NCBI GenBank assembly: GCA_013115135.1
Contig: JABANP010000599.1
Coordinates: 1 to 29,673, forward strand
Source of the DNA: Perkinsus olseni
Lineage: Eukaryota > Perkinsozoa > Perkinsida > Perkinsidae
Direction of reading: 5' to 3'
DNA: 29,673 nt
Under the pieces are notes generated by a model. It saw only the letters and a list, made by a program, of their open reading frames with translations, did no database searches and was not told where the DNA came from. This document shows, one piece after another, positions 14,646 through 22,936 of the stretch (its first letter is position 1; the number at the start of each line of letters is the position of its first letter). The position numbers and the translations under genes are program-made.

Positions 14646-16393
14646 ATGGTAAATCCCTTGACGAGTTGCTGCTGCGGTTGTTCTCTGAGGACCGGGGTTA
14701 AAATACTAGCAGTACTTGACATCATCGCTGGGGTGATGACCATCCTCTCGCTTATGTCGATCCAGGTGGGTACCAACTCGACCTCTTCCGTATCCTCCCG
14801 TCATCAACCTAAGATTCTCAGACCGACCAAGTGGAGACGTACGAATACTTCCATTATAGTCACGATGGGGTTGAGTACTCCTCTAACGTCCCCCTTGACC
14901 TCCCCATGCTTGAGCGTGTCATGCGAATTTTGACTGTAAGCCGCCCCCAAGTTGATTCGCGCTCATCCATCGTAACGATGGCATCGTTCCTCCCGCTCAG
15001 TGCATCGGCAACACCGCCGCCCTGGTCCTCTTCGCTTCAGCCATAATGGCCTTGCGAGGGATCTCTAAGGGGAAGTGAGTTCGTCTCTTCGTGACCAATT
15101 AGACTGAAGTTGGAACGCTGTGATCCAGTTCGAGATTGTTGAAATCCGATCGCGGTGGCATTCGAATTACTGAGTGGCGGAGGCAGCTACCGAGTATTTC
15201 CGTCCTCTACCGTCGAAGTCCCGCCACCTCTCCGCCTGTCCCCTGGGTTAACAGCGTTCCAAAGCTGGTGCTCAACTCAAGTATCTCGCCACTTGAAGCG
15301 TGTCGTGATCATGGATCGCTGTGTGCTGTGCCACTGCTGCAGCATAGTTCACTCCCGTTGAAGATGTTCGTTAAATCTCCCTGAGGGGCATTTCCCACCT
15401 GTCGCTTCGAGAACATGAATGGTGAAAGCGAGCGCGGCTATGTTTTCAGGTCTAAACTTGTTCGTCAATACGCCATCATCCGAGCTCTTGACGTGGTCCT
15501 TTCCGTCGCCATGTGTATCTGGATCCTCATCATCCTACCACGTCTTGCACGGGAATTTATGGATGCTGTTATCGAGCAAATGCGAGAAGAGGTGAGTGAA
15601 ATGTGCACGCGTGCAGCACAGTTATCATCGCACCGCATCGCATCGTCAAGTTTTCACTGTGAGTTCAAGCCGGCGCTCTTCGGGTGGTCGCTCTCGTACT
15701 AGTGAGAACTGTGATTCCATTGCCTTCCTTTTGAGCAGGCCAAAGAGCGCCACGAAGACCCCCCGGATATAGATGAAGAGGCTATCATCAAGAGTGAGCT
15801 GCCCAGGACCGCCCTTGACGGGCCACGTACGACTCCTTGTCAGTAATCGTCGGCCTGGGAACCACCATTTTGGTCATAACCGAAGCCTTCGGAGTCCTCC
15901 TGAAGCTGTACTTTGTGTGGGCTATCAAGAGTTGTGCCTACTGGATGGAGGTTAGCTCCTCTCGAAGGTCCATCGGGCTGAGCTCCTCCCATTTTCAGCG
16001 CGGCGTCGACCCTTACGCTCCGATCTATGTGGTCTCCCAGCCTGCCCCTGCTCAACCTGTTGGTGCCACCTACAATGTATTAACCTCCAATGGTCGTCCC
16101 AATACAGTGGAGACTCCCTTCAGGCTTATCAACCAGCCAACGTCATCCTCGGCCCGCCAGTAGCGGCGCCAGCATCTGATCAACCCACGGCGTCATTGCT
16201 CGTATCGGACGGGCCACAGAACCCGACGGTGAGTCTGCGTTATGGATGATCGAAAGAGTGATCCCCATTGAAGGCACCGGTCCTTCCTGGAGGGCAGACC
16301 GCTGAGGGGGACAACCAAGGAGGGAATATGGCAGGTGAGCTGCGCGAACAAGCCATTCGTGGCCTCCCGAGCCAAGCAGAAGATCGACATTAA
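14646..16393 (+). CDS. LAPTM-like four-helix membrane protein, 304 aa
   Basis: Nine exons join in phase: 14646-14765, 14822-14935, 15001-15074, 15450-15591, 15739-15793, 15844-15950, 15999-16076, 16124-16228 and 16274-16393. An N-terminal Cys cluster and turn (SCCCGCSLRTG) leads into helix 1 (VKILAVLDIIAGVMTILSL). Helix 2 is NTAALVLFASAIMAL. Helix 3 is RALDVVLSVAMCIWILIILP, followed by R-L. Helix 4 is GTTILVITEAFGVLLKLYFV. The layout, the RTG after the cysteines and the LDVVLS...LPR stretch resemble lysosome-associated LAPTM4/5 proteins. The cytosolic tail is rich in Pro, Tyr, Ala and Gln (VDPYAPIYVV, YNAYQPANV), which would suit WW-domain ligase or trafficking contacts as in LAPTMs. Most introns are 45-65 bp; the one after exon 3 is 375 bp and may contain a cassette exon. 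The introns at 15951-15998 and 16335-16376 (the latter treated here as coding) are both multiples of three, so retention would not break the frame. Confidence 0.78.
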
Positions 16394-16591
16394 TCCGGCG
16401 AGCTACAATGCTACGCTAATATGGTGCAATTAGAATGACGGCTCCCGCTGGACTCGTGTTCGATCTCGGGTGGGTATCTTTCAACCAGAGTACTATATAC
16501 TCGTAGTAATATTATTGTAGAATCTAGTCAGAATCGCATGTCTCAACTCCAAGAGTTGCCATTGGTGTGGTATGAAGCTTTGCCTTCGCCG

Positions 16592-16900
16592 CTAGGTCCT
16601 CACACCCAAGCAGCCTCTGGTGATGCGTATCCCCGTATATGAACATAATTGCGGTAGTTCTGTTACAACAACAAGCGGGCGTAATTTCCTCCTATCAGTC
16701 GATACAAGTAGCTCCTCAGTAACCTCCATTATCAGTTTATTCAAGGCTTGTATGCCTATCGTATCAAGAGTGTCCTGTACTCTTGCGTATAGTCGTCGTC
16801 AGCGCCACCTCCACTACGGGGGAGAAGCACTTGATCGATGAGGTGACAGCAACCGTGAAGCGAAGCCTAGATCGTGTCTGCTGTCATCGGACAAAGACAT
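16592..16900 (-). CDS. hypothetical small protein, about 90 aa (tentative)
   Basis: The proposed exons are 16900-16818 and 16781-16592, separated by a 36-bp GT-AG intron. The protein starts MSLSDDSRHDLG and contains a helix-rich stretch (DTLDTIGIQALNKLIMEVT, then EELLVSTDRRKL). The balanced composition and good acceptor context suggest real exons, but the intron is shorter than the others here and the 3' end may be spliced further. A plus-strand ATG at 16435 (MTAPAGLVFDLG) competes for the adjacent sequence. No family is recognised. Confidence 0.3.
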
Positions 16901-17023
16901 GTTCTACGAAAATACCAACGTCCCGGTTTTCATGAGACTATATGTAGTTCGAGGTACAGTAGCAGTATAACAACGCCGACGGTGGGAGTGAATGGGGAAG
17001 GAGGAGGGTCGTTATTGATATGG

Positions 17024-17178
17024 TAGCTAGAGAGGCTCTCACGCTTACGGGCAATAGCTAGAGAGGCTCTCACGCTTACGGGCAATAGCTAGAGAGGCTC
17101 TCACGCTTACGGGCAATAGCTAGAGAGGCTCTCACGCTTACGGGCAATAGCTAGAGAGGCTCTCACGCTTACGGGCAA
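17024..17178. repeat. minisatellite, 5 perfect copies of a 31-bp unit
   Basis: Five identical 31-bp units start at 17024, 17055, 17086, 17117 and 17148. Each unit begins TAGCTAGAGAGGCTCTCACG and contains the small palindrome GAGAG-G-CTCTC. There is no spacer between units, so this is not a CRISPR array. The perfect identity implies recent expansion. Confidence 0.95.
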
Positions 17179-17229
17179 TAGAGGACAGCGCACAACTCGA
17201 GCCGCGTCCAGCGGCGCCACAACAGGCGC

Positions 17230-17672
17230 TCATAGGCGCTCATTGGCGCACAATACAAGTTCCAGTTCATCTTGGGAGTTAAATGAAGAAGCAGAGCTCC
17301 AACGCGAATGACGTAGAATAGGTCGTTTCCTATCATTTTCTGGATCACACGGAGAGTAGTGCTTTTTATTATGCCTAGGTACTGCTTTGTTATCGCCGCT
17401 TTTTTGTCGTGCCACCCTCAGCTCTGCGCTGGAGGTACCCCCTAAGAACGCTCGTTGTAGCTCCTGGAGTAACAATGTCTATGCAGCGGCTACTCAGCTA
17501 CCGTCTTCACTTGATGAAGCAGACGAGTGAACTGGGGATCCCAGTCTGGGATACTCTATTCTATGAAGTCTTACCTGGGTTGTCTCAATCCTGGTCTATA
17601 CCATAGAACAGGCCTCAGTCGCACTTCATCGATTGGCAGTTCGCGAGACCCTTTCTTGTGGAGTGTTCTCAT
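17230..17672 (-). CDS. hypothetical basic protein, exon structure uncertain
   Basis: A plausible first exon runs from ATG at 17672 (MRTLHKKGSRELPIDEV, RPVLWYRPGLRQP) to a GTAAG donor near 17572. A long open stretch follows to a TGA at 17230 (GGTSSAELRVARQKSGDNK, KKHYSPCDPENDRKRP, NSQDELELVLCANERL). Both look coding. The phases do not join through the simplest intron, though an alternative with two very short introns gives a different tail. No family is recognised. It may be one gene or the edges of two. Confidence 0.3.
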
Positions 17673-17907
17673 GGTAGATGTCTCTGATGGACTAGATTGT
17701 GGAGGAACTCAACACCGTCATCAGGTTGGTCAATAAGGGTAGTGCTATTAATGGATATGAAGAATCATGTAAGACAATAAACGGTAGGGTGTGAGAATGA
17801 CGAACACCTTCGCAAGGCTCTTCAACGTCAGACCTCAGCTGTTCGCTATGACAGCACAGAATTGACAAGAAAGTGGATCCACTGCTGAACCCCACTAAAT
17901 CGGCCAA

Positions 17908-18680
17908 CTAGGAGAATGAGGCTCCTCCAACATAAGTCGTGAGAGATCGAGCCGCACGGTATCCGGAAGCAGCCAGGGCCACCGAACCGAAACGGACGCT
18001 GGGCGCAGCCTTCTTGAAGTGAGGGTGTTCGCTGAAATCTATCGTCATCAGAATACCGCCCTCAACCCGAACATTATCGGGGTGAACTTTAATCAGCGGC
18101 TTTCCAAGGTCGTAACGCATGCAGAGAAGCTCAGCGTAGGTCTCGATGCGATAAGCATCCATATCCTCCAACTTTCCGAGGGACTGAGAATAAGAAGAGA
18201 ATCAATCACTGAATTGCGACCTACAAGAGGCGATGGAACCGCCACGCGCTACTCAGTGCGGCAGTTATTGAGGCAAATCATTGAAGATCACATCAACAAC
18301 CAATTTAGAACAGTGTTCTTCATCAGTCCCTATCAGTAGGGCATTGCGTGCGCAATATTTTATGACAGACCGCTATCAATCCCCAGCAGCCTGGTTCCCC
18401 TCACATCATCCTCATCATCAGCAAGGAGACGACTGAGGTCGACTGTCCCCTTAATATCCCCCGAGCCTATCATGTCCAGCAAAGCAGACCTTAGAAGCTC
18501 GCAGGTGATGCGACGCTCGTCGCGATCTGTGCTCTCCAACGCCATGAACTTGAGCTGTTCGGTGGCCTCGATTAGCTCAGAGGCTGTCGGCGGTTCGTCT
18601 TCTTCGTCCGAAGACTCTGGAATGGGGGGCGCCGGCCCCATGATGGTGAATCTTTTATGGTTTGGTTTATGAAGCGGCAT
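17908..18680 (-). CDS. hypothetical acidic/helical protein, 183 aa
   Basis: Two exons (18680-18405 and 18183-17908) join in phase through a 221-bp intron. The N-terminal half is acidic and helical (PIPESSDEEDEPPTASEL, TEQLKFMALESTDRDERR, LLRSALLDMIGSGDIKG). The second half is more globular (LGKLEDMDAYRIETYAELL, GKPLIKVHPDNVRVEGG, GSVALAASGYRAARSL). I do not recognise it. Reading through the donor instead ends the first exon as a 106-aa protein at 18360. The opposite-strand frame at 18019-18339 is treated as a shadow. Confidence 0.5.
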
Positions 18681-18717
18681 TAACGTGAGGAAGCTGTAGA
18701 AGCTTAGTTCGAGGAAT

Positions 18718-18755
18718 CAATTCAATTCAATTCAATTCAATTCAATTCAATTCAA
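18718..18755. repeat. (CAATT)7 pentanucleotide repeat
   Basis: Seven perfect CAATT units run from 18718 to 18752, plus a partial unit. On the minus strand it reads as a (TTGAA)-type tail directly after AATAAA (18758-18763), the layout of the 3' end of many non-LTR retroelements. Confidence 0.9.
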
Positions 18756-19390
18756 ACTTTATTGCCTGGGCATTACAAGCTCGAAGCTTATCGCCCATCA
18801 CACGACCCGCGCAAGCGGATCCCGATATGGTTAGACCCAACCATAGAGCCTTGAAACAACAGAGGTTAATGAATCTCTCATCATCAGCTCGGAGGCTCTT
18901 GAGAGGAACTTCGTCACAACTACGTCGTGCAGCCAGGGAAGGCGAGGAGGGAGGCATGCCACACTGGGCAGCCTATTAGGCATGAGGGAGAAAGAAGGTG
19001 AAAAGAGGATTAAGTAGTCCCAGGACCAACAACTGCGATTGCGGAAACCCAGATGATTAGATGGTGAAAATTTGTGTAGAAAGGGAGGGCCCAACCAATA
19101 CCGAGTCACCAGCAAGGGGGACGTATGGGTATGGCAGGTTCGATCTCTACTTCGTACCGGGAAAACCCCGGCCACCCTCACGTTCGAGGAATCAGAGACG
19201 GTCGAGCGGACTGGGAAACAGGGCGTCAGCGAAGATGCGCCGACAGCGGAGCGAACCGATTCACATTCATCGACTTTCCCGAGCCGCGCATGTCTCAGGC
19301 CGAGACTCTCGGCAGATGGGCATACCTTTCTCAAGAGACCGTCAGACTGGCGGCGCCAGTGATCATTCCTCGCTACTGAAAGAATTCAAC
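18718..19390 (-). mobile_element. possible 3' end of a LINE or SINE (tentative)
   Basis: The repeat tail and adjacent AATAAA suggest that a minus-strand non-LTR element ends at 18718. The upstream sequence (18760 to about 19390) has open frames of odd composition on both strands and no recognisable reverse transcriptase, so it would be a 3' UTR or a SINE body. The upstream boundary is a guess. Confidence 0.3.
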
Positions 19391-19398
19391 TCCTTCAG

Positions 19399-19674
19399 TT
19401 AAACTTCCTTGTAACTCCAGATTGGAGGCCGAATAAGGCTACCTGAACGCTGATGCCGAATTAAGGCATCAGCGTTAGCATCCTTTATTTTCAATGGATA
19501 TTTTCCATGAAGTCTATTTGATTCATCGTCGTAGAATGACCGTAATAACTTCGTCTCCGGTGTCCATTTCTCATGCGATGCGGTGTTACTGACCCCAGTG
19601 ACTGGGTGGACCCAGTCGGACTGGGGCCCAGTCGCTTCTCTCGTCCAAAACAAACGCGTTATAGCTCCCGCCAT
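19399..19674 (-). CDS. hypothetical ORF, 91 aa
   Basis: An ATG-initiated frame at 19674 encodes a basic, soluble-looking protein (MAGAITRLFWTREATGP, FYDDESNRLHGKYPLKIKD, PPIWSYKEV). It spans two of the local palindromes, including the alternating CCCAGT/ACTGGG cluster. No family or splice support. It could be a small gene or chance. Confidence 0.25.
   Translation of the reverse strand: MAGAITRLFWTREATGPQSDWVHPVTGVSNTASHEKWTPETKLLRSFYDDESNRLHGKYPLKIKDANADALIRHQRSGSLIRPPIWSYKEV
19446..19476. repeat. perfect hairpin (12-7-12)
   Basis: AACGCTGATGCC is followed, after 7 bases, by its exact reverse complement. First of five palindromic sites within 600 bp. Confidence 0.85.
19594..19632. repeat. 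alternating inverted hexamers CCCAGT/ACTGGG
   Basis: Five hexamers alternate in orientation: CCCAGT at 19594, ACTGGG at 19601, CCCAGT at 19611, ACTGGG at 19620 and CCCAGT at 19627, with spacers of 1 to 4 bases. Each adjacent pair can form its own small hairpin. Confidence 0.85.
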
Positions 19675-19703
19675 GAATCCACTGCGCCCCCTTCGACGTG
19701 GGA

Positions 19704-19829
19704 ATGACGAGACTCGTCAATCAACTACATCCTGTTGAGATTCGTAATGGCCGTTATCCAACCGGCTGGACTCCAGCCGCTGAGTACGATCCATTCGAGG
19801 CCAAGCCAGCACCCCGTCATGGAATATAG
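19704..19829 (+). CDS. hypothetical ORF or exon, 41 aa
   Basis: A short frame with protein-like composition (LHPVEIRNGRYPTGWTP, AEYDPFEAKPAPRHG) runs from ATG at 19704 to TAG at 19829. It may be one exon of a gene cut by the retrotransposon, or a small protein. The hairpin at 19763-19779 lies inside it. No family is recognised. Confidence 0.25.
   Translation: MTRLVNQLHPVEIRNGRYPTGWTPAAEYDPFEAKPAPRHGI
19763..19779. repeat. short hairpin (7-3-7)
   Basis: CGGCTGG-act-CCAGCCG. On its own this arm length is expected by chance; it is listed because it belongs to a local cluster. Confidence 0.5.
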
Positions 19830-19880
19830 CCCATATTTTCGATCCTATTGAAATTGAAGTAATCTCAACTCGCCTGCGCA

Positions 19881-19899
19881 GAGGCTGCACTGCAGCCTC
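19881..19899. repeat. perfect hairpin (9-1-9)
   Basis: GAGGCTGCA and its exact reverse complement flank one base. Member of the 19446-20050 hairpin cluster. Confidence 0.8.
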
Positions 19900-20015
19900 G
19901 GTTAAGGCTCAGCCGCGCAGCTAGTAGCGCCAGCGCAGCCCTATGTAAACAATTTGATTTCTTAGGCAGCTGAAATGTATCAGATAGAGCGATAGGCTAC
20001 CGACATGAACTGGGA

Positions 20016-20050
20016 TTGACTAGCTGCTACCGACGGTAGCAGCTAGTCAA
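20016..20050. repeat. perfect hairpin (16-3-16)
   Basis: TTGACTAGCTGCTACC is followed, after GAC, by its exact reverse complement. The 16-bp arms make it the strongest simple hairpin outside the transposons. It lies about 0.2 kb upstream of the likely retrotransposon start. Confidence 0.92.
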
Positions 20051-20232
20051 GCCCCTTCCCCAGGATGCTTTGAACGCTCATTCAACTGAAATCAGCGTGA
20101 AACTAGAGATGATAATATTTGGGAGATGACACAACATTTTTTCAACAGCTTTATACGTATTATACGGTGCGTATACTTACCAACCTCGTGGGGTTCAAGT
20201 TGGAGTGTAGTGAGAAGTGGAGCTGGAGAAGC

Positions 20233-20514
20233 TGTTGCGCGAACTATTGTCTTCGTTCGTGATGATAGTTGGGCGTGCGCGCAATACTTAAGCTTATCTT
20301 TACGCTAGTAGATTCGTTATTATTTTCATAAGTGATTAAGGTTACGTAAAGATTGTTATTACCAACTTAAGATCGTACAAGATCTTTGGTATCTACTTCC
20401 ACTACTACATCATCATTGGTATTGGCATTGTTGGTACTATTATTGTTGGTATCCATCCCGAGTTGTGTTATTAGTTTTATTACGCAACCCAAGAAGCACT
20501 TAAGTAACTCAACA
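20233..20514 (+). repeat. candidate 5' LTR/leader of the retrotransposon
   Basis: The AT-rich sequence upstream of gag should contain the 5' LTR. One reading begins TGTTG at 20233 and ends CAACA at 20514, giving 5-bp inverted ends in the usual TG...CA form. The other LTR is outside the window, so the ends cannot be checked. A TATA-like stretch at about 20151-20170 lies outside this model and would favour an earlier start near 20127. Confidence 0.3.
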
Positions 20515-20515
20515 A

Positions 20516-22675
20516 ATGGTAGCAGCTCCTTGTTATGTTTGGACTAGACCTTTACTTGGTCGCCTTAAGCGGTTCCAGTTAGAGAGTATCTGTGTTGGTC
20601 GACAACTTGAGATCTGTCACACTGTAAATGAGTTCGTAGAGACCATTATGGCAAACGACGAGCGTGTGATGAATTCTACAGAGTTGGTTTTGTACAAGTC
20701 AGTTTATAAAACGGTGTACAATGAAGATCCACCAGAACCTGAGTCCAGTCCAGATGATTCTTTTCAACGATCAGGGTTGCTAAGTGCTTCTAAGGATGAC
20801 CGTCCTTCCTCTTCTTTGGAAGAAGGCATTCTTCCTTCTTCCTCCGCTAGTGGTGATGTTAGTCCCGTAGCTGGTATGGAAGAAGGTACTAAAGGAGGCG
20901 TTGTGGAAACGACTCATAGAGTCTCGGTTCCTGGGAAGTCTTCCTCGTCTTCTGAGAGTTCTCCTGTGGTATCTCCGCCTTCCACCTCGCAGACTGATTT
21001 AGCCGTAGAAATGACTAAATTACGAACGATGGTACAAGAATGGTTTGTTGGTATTACTTCGGTCTTGGATAGATTTGCTACTCGACAAGAGCAAACTAAT
21101 GCTAGGTTGAGCTATAATGAATCTATTCTTAATAGTAAGATCGATATGTTATCCAGTCGGTTTCCTCCGCTCGGTGATACTATCATGGTTCAACTCTATA
21201 AATCTCCATTAGTTAAGGAGGTTGCTGATATGCGAGAACATCTTGAGAAGAGTTTGGTATCATTGCATTCACTTCAACAAGATGTTGCTGACTTGGGTCG
21301 CAGAATGTCGGCATTCGAAACTGATGCCTCCGTTCAGCTGCCTAGGATGGTTCCTTTCGACAATACTTGGTCGGCTTATAATGTTAAGGCTAGTCCGAGC
21401 GTTGATCGTAAGGATATTATTGATATAGCTGATGATAGCTATGTTACGATGAGAAAGAAGCACTCTTCATCCATTGATGATGGAGATGGTTCTCTCATCA
21501 TTAACAAAGGATTAGAAGGTTATCGTCATAATGTTGGTATGTCTGGTAACGCTTTCACTCCCGATGATGGTGATGTGAAACCTAATTCCTTTGTCCCAGT
21601 GCCTGAGAAGAATGATGACTATGATAAGTTGGTTTCTCTATATGAAGAACAACGTCGGTCTCTTCTTCGTTTGCAGGATAAGCTGGGTTTAAAGGGCGAC
21701 AAGTCTGTTCCCGCCGATAACTTTGGTCGGTTTGTGGACGATTTTGGTCAGCAAGTTAACGGTCCTTCCAAGATGAAGAACCAGATACCTGTTGATAAGG
21801 TCCCTTCGTCGCCTCAAGGTCGTAGTGATCCGTTCTTCCCACAAGGTATGAAGGATATGAGTGGTCGTCAACCTGAGGCCTATAGTACACCTCTTCATGG
21901 TATTGGTTCGTCCTTCCCACAAGGTATGAAGGATTTGAGTGACCGTCAACCAGAGGTTATATCTACTCCTCTTCGTGGTTATGATCCGTCTTCGCCTAAG
22001 GTTATAGAAGATATGAGTGGTTGGTTACCCGAAGTTGGTTCTTCTCCTTCTTTGAAGGATGTGGTTCGTATTAATCCTAAAAAGGCTTCAGTACGTAGTC
22101 ATATGGGTTATGCGATGCCTGCTTATGGTTATTTGGAGAGCTTTTGGTTACTTCCTCCGCAATGGCAGAAGGGAGTACCGAAGGATCTTCCTTCGTGGGG
22201 TGAGGATTCTTCGTTGAGTTTAAGCCAACTTAACTTTGTCAAGCGACGAGTAGATCAAGCAGCTGACGACTTGGTTAAGCAGGTGAAAAAACTGAAGGAT
22301 GGTCCCTACAAAGGTTCGGCCGATAAGCGTACTTGGTATAGTATCGAACGAGAGATCGTTGATAACTTGATCCTTTCTTCGATTGACTGTGCTAAGGTTC
22401 ATGTCAAATATTTACTCAACTGCGTTGAGCAAGATATTCGACAGGTTGTTATGCAGCGTGTTGGTGCTTGGAATTATAAGCATGCTAACCACGTTGAGTT
22501 ACTGAGTACCGTGTGGGGTATCTTTGATGAACTCTTCCGTAGTGAGTCAACTCCCGAAACTGTTAGCGACAGGATGCAAAATCTAAAGAAATCGACAAAG
22601 GAAACTTTGCCTGAATTCTTATATAGATTGCAGAATGCGTTTTTCAGCGTAGAGGTTGAAACTGGTCAACGGTTG
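20516..22675 (+). CDS. gag: retrotransposon Gag, N-terminal and capsid part (interrupted)
   Basis: The frame stays open from 20516 until the transposon supplies a TGA at 22682-22684, giving 722 codons including a few transposon residues. A more likely start is ATG 20648 (MANDERVM), because the first ATG overlaps the candidate primer-binding site. The order is a Ser/Pro-rich acidic region, a helical coiled-coil-prone region (MVQEWFVGITSVLDRF, then EVADMREHLEKSLVSL), and three 26-residue repeats at 21826-22060. A helical capsid-like domain follows (LNFVKRRVDQAADDLVKQ, WNYKHANHVELLSTVWG, ETLPEFLYRLQNAFF). The remainder of Gag resumes after the insertion at about 25321. Removing the transposon and one duplication copy leaves the halves one base out of register. 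Confidence 0.85.
20517..20525 (+). promoter_or_regulatory. candidate primer-binding site
   Basis: TGGTAGCAG follows two bases after a possible LTR end. It is complementary to the CTGCTACCA 3' end found in many eukaryotic initiator tRNA-Met genes. Only nine bases match, and it overlaps the first ATG of the gag frame, which supports a later Gag start at 20648. Confidence 0.3.
21826..22060 (+). repeat. gag: three 78-bp (26-aa) repeats inside gag
   Basis: The unit reads about FPQGMKDMSGRQPE followed by STPLHG-like residues. Copies one and two are close to identical; the third (PKVIEDMSGWLPE) is diverged. Such repeats may act as linker or membrane/assembly segments, but a function is not visible. 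Confidence 0.8.
22671..22675. repeat. 5-bp target-site duplication, left copy
   Basis: GGTTG directly precedes the left terminal inverted repeat and recurs at 25316-25320 directly after the right one. Confidence 0.85.
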
Positions 22676-22848
22676 CACGGGTGACCGATTTTTGCGATGA
22701 AGTGTCTAATAAAGACGCAGAAAATTGAGAATGTCATATGATAGAGAATTTCATGTAGATTCAGAATCTGTAATTATTTCTGTTTTATTATTCTGCAATT
22801 GATGACAAAAATCGATCGCGCGTTTTTCGCGCGTCGCGCTCGCCCTGC
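22676..22848 (+). repeat. left terminal inverted repeat, 173 bp
   Basis: It is the reverse complement of 25143-25315 except for one base (TTTCTG against TTCCTG). It contains a CGCGCG-TTTTT-CGCGCG hairpin (22817-22833) near its inner end. It also carries polyadenylation-like AATAAA motifs on both strands, which could end the transposase message and truncate retrotransposon transcripts. Confidence 0.97.
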
Positions 22849-22936
22849 AGCGCCCCATATCGGACAAATTGACAAGTCTAAAACCCCAAGCTCTCAGGAA
22901 ATCAAATTCTATGGCATAGAAGAGTGAGAATAAAAG

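Noticed and set aside
17024..17178. CRISPR array
   Set aside because: The units are directly adjacent with no spacers and the DNA is eukaryotic.
18019..18339. 106-codon plus-strand ORF
   Set aside because: It is antisense to the second exon and intron of the minus-strand hypothetical gene. The composition of both is plausible, so this is a judgement; the minus model also has a matching spliced first exon.
22684..22684. Natural end of Gag at the TGA
   Set aside because: The stop codon is supplied by the transposon end; capsid-like sequence and zinc knuckles continue beyond the insertion.
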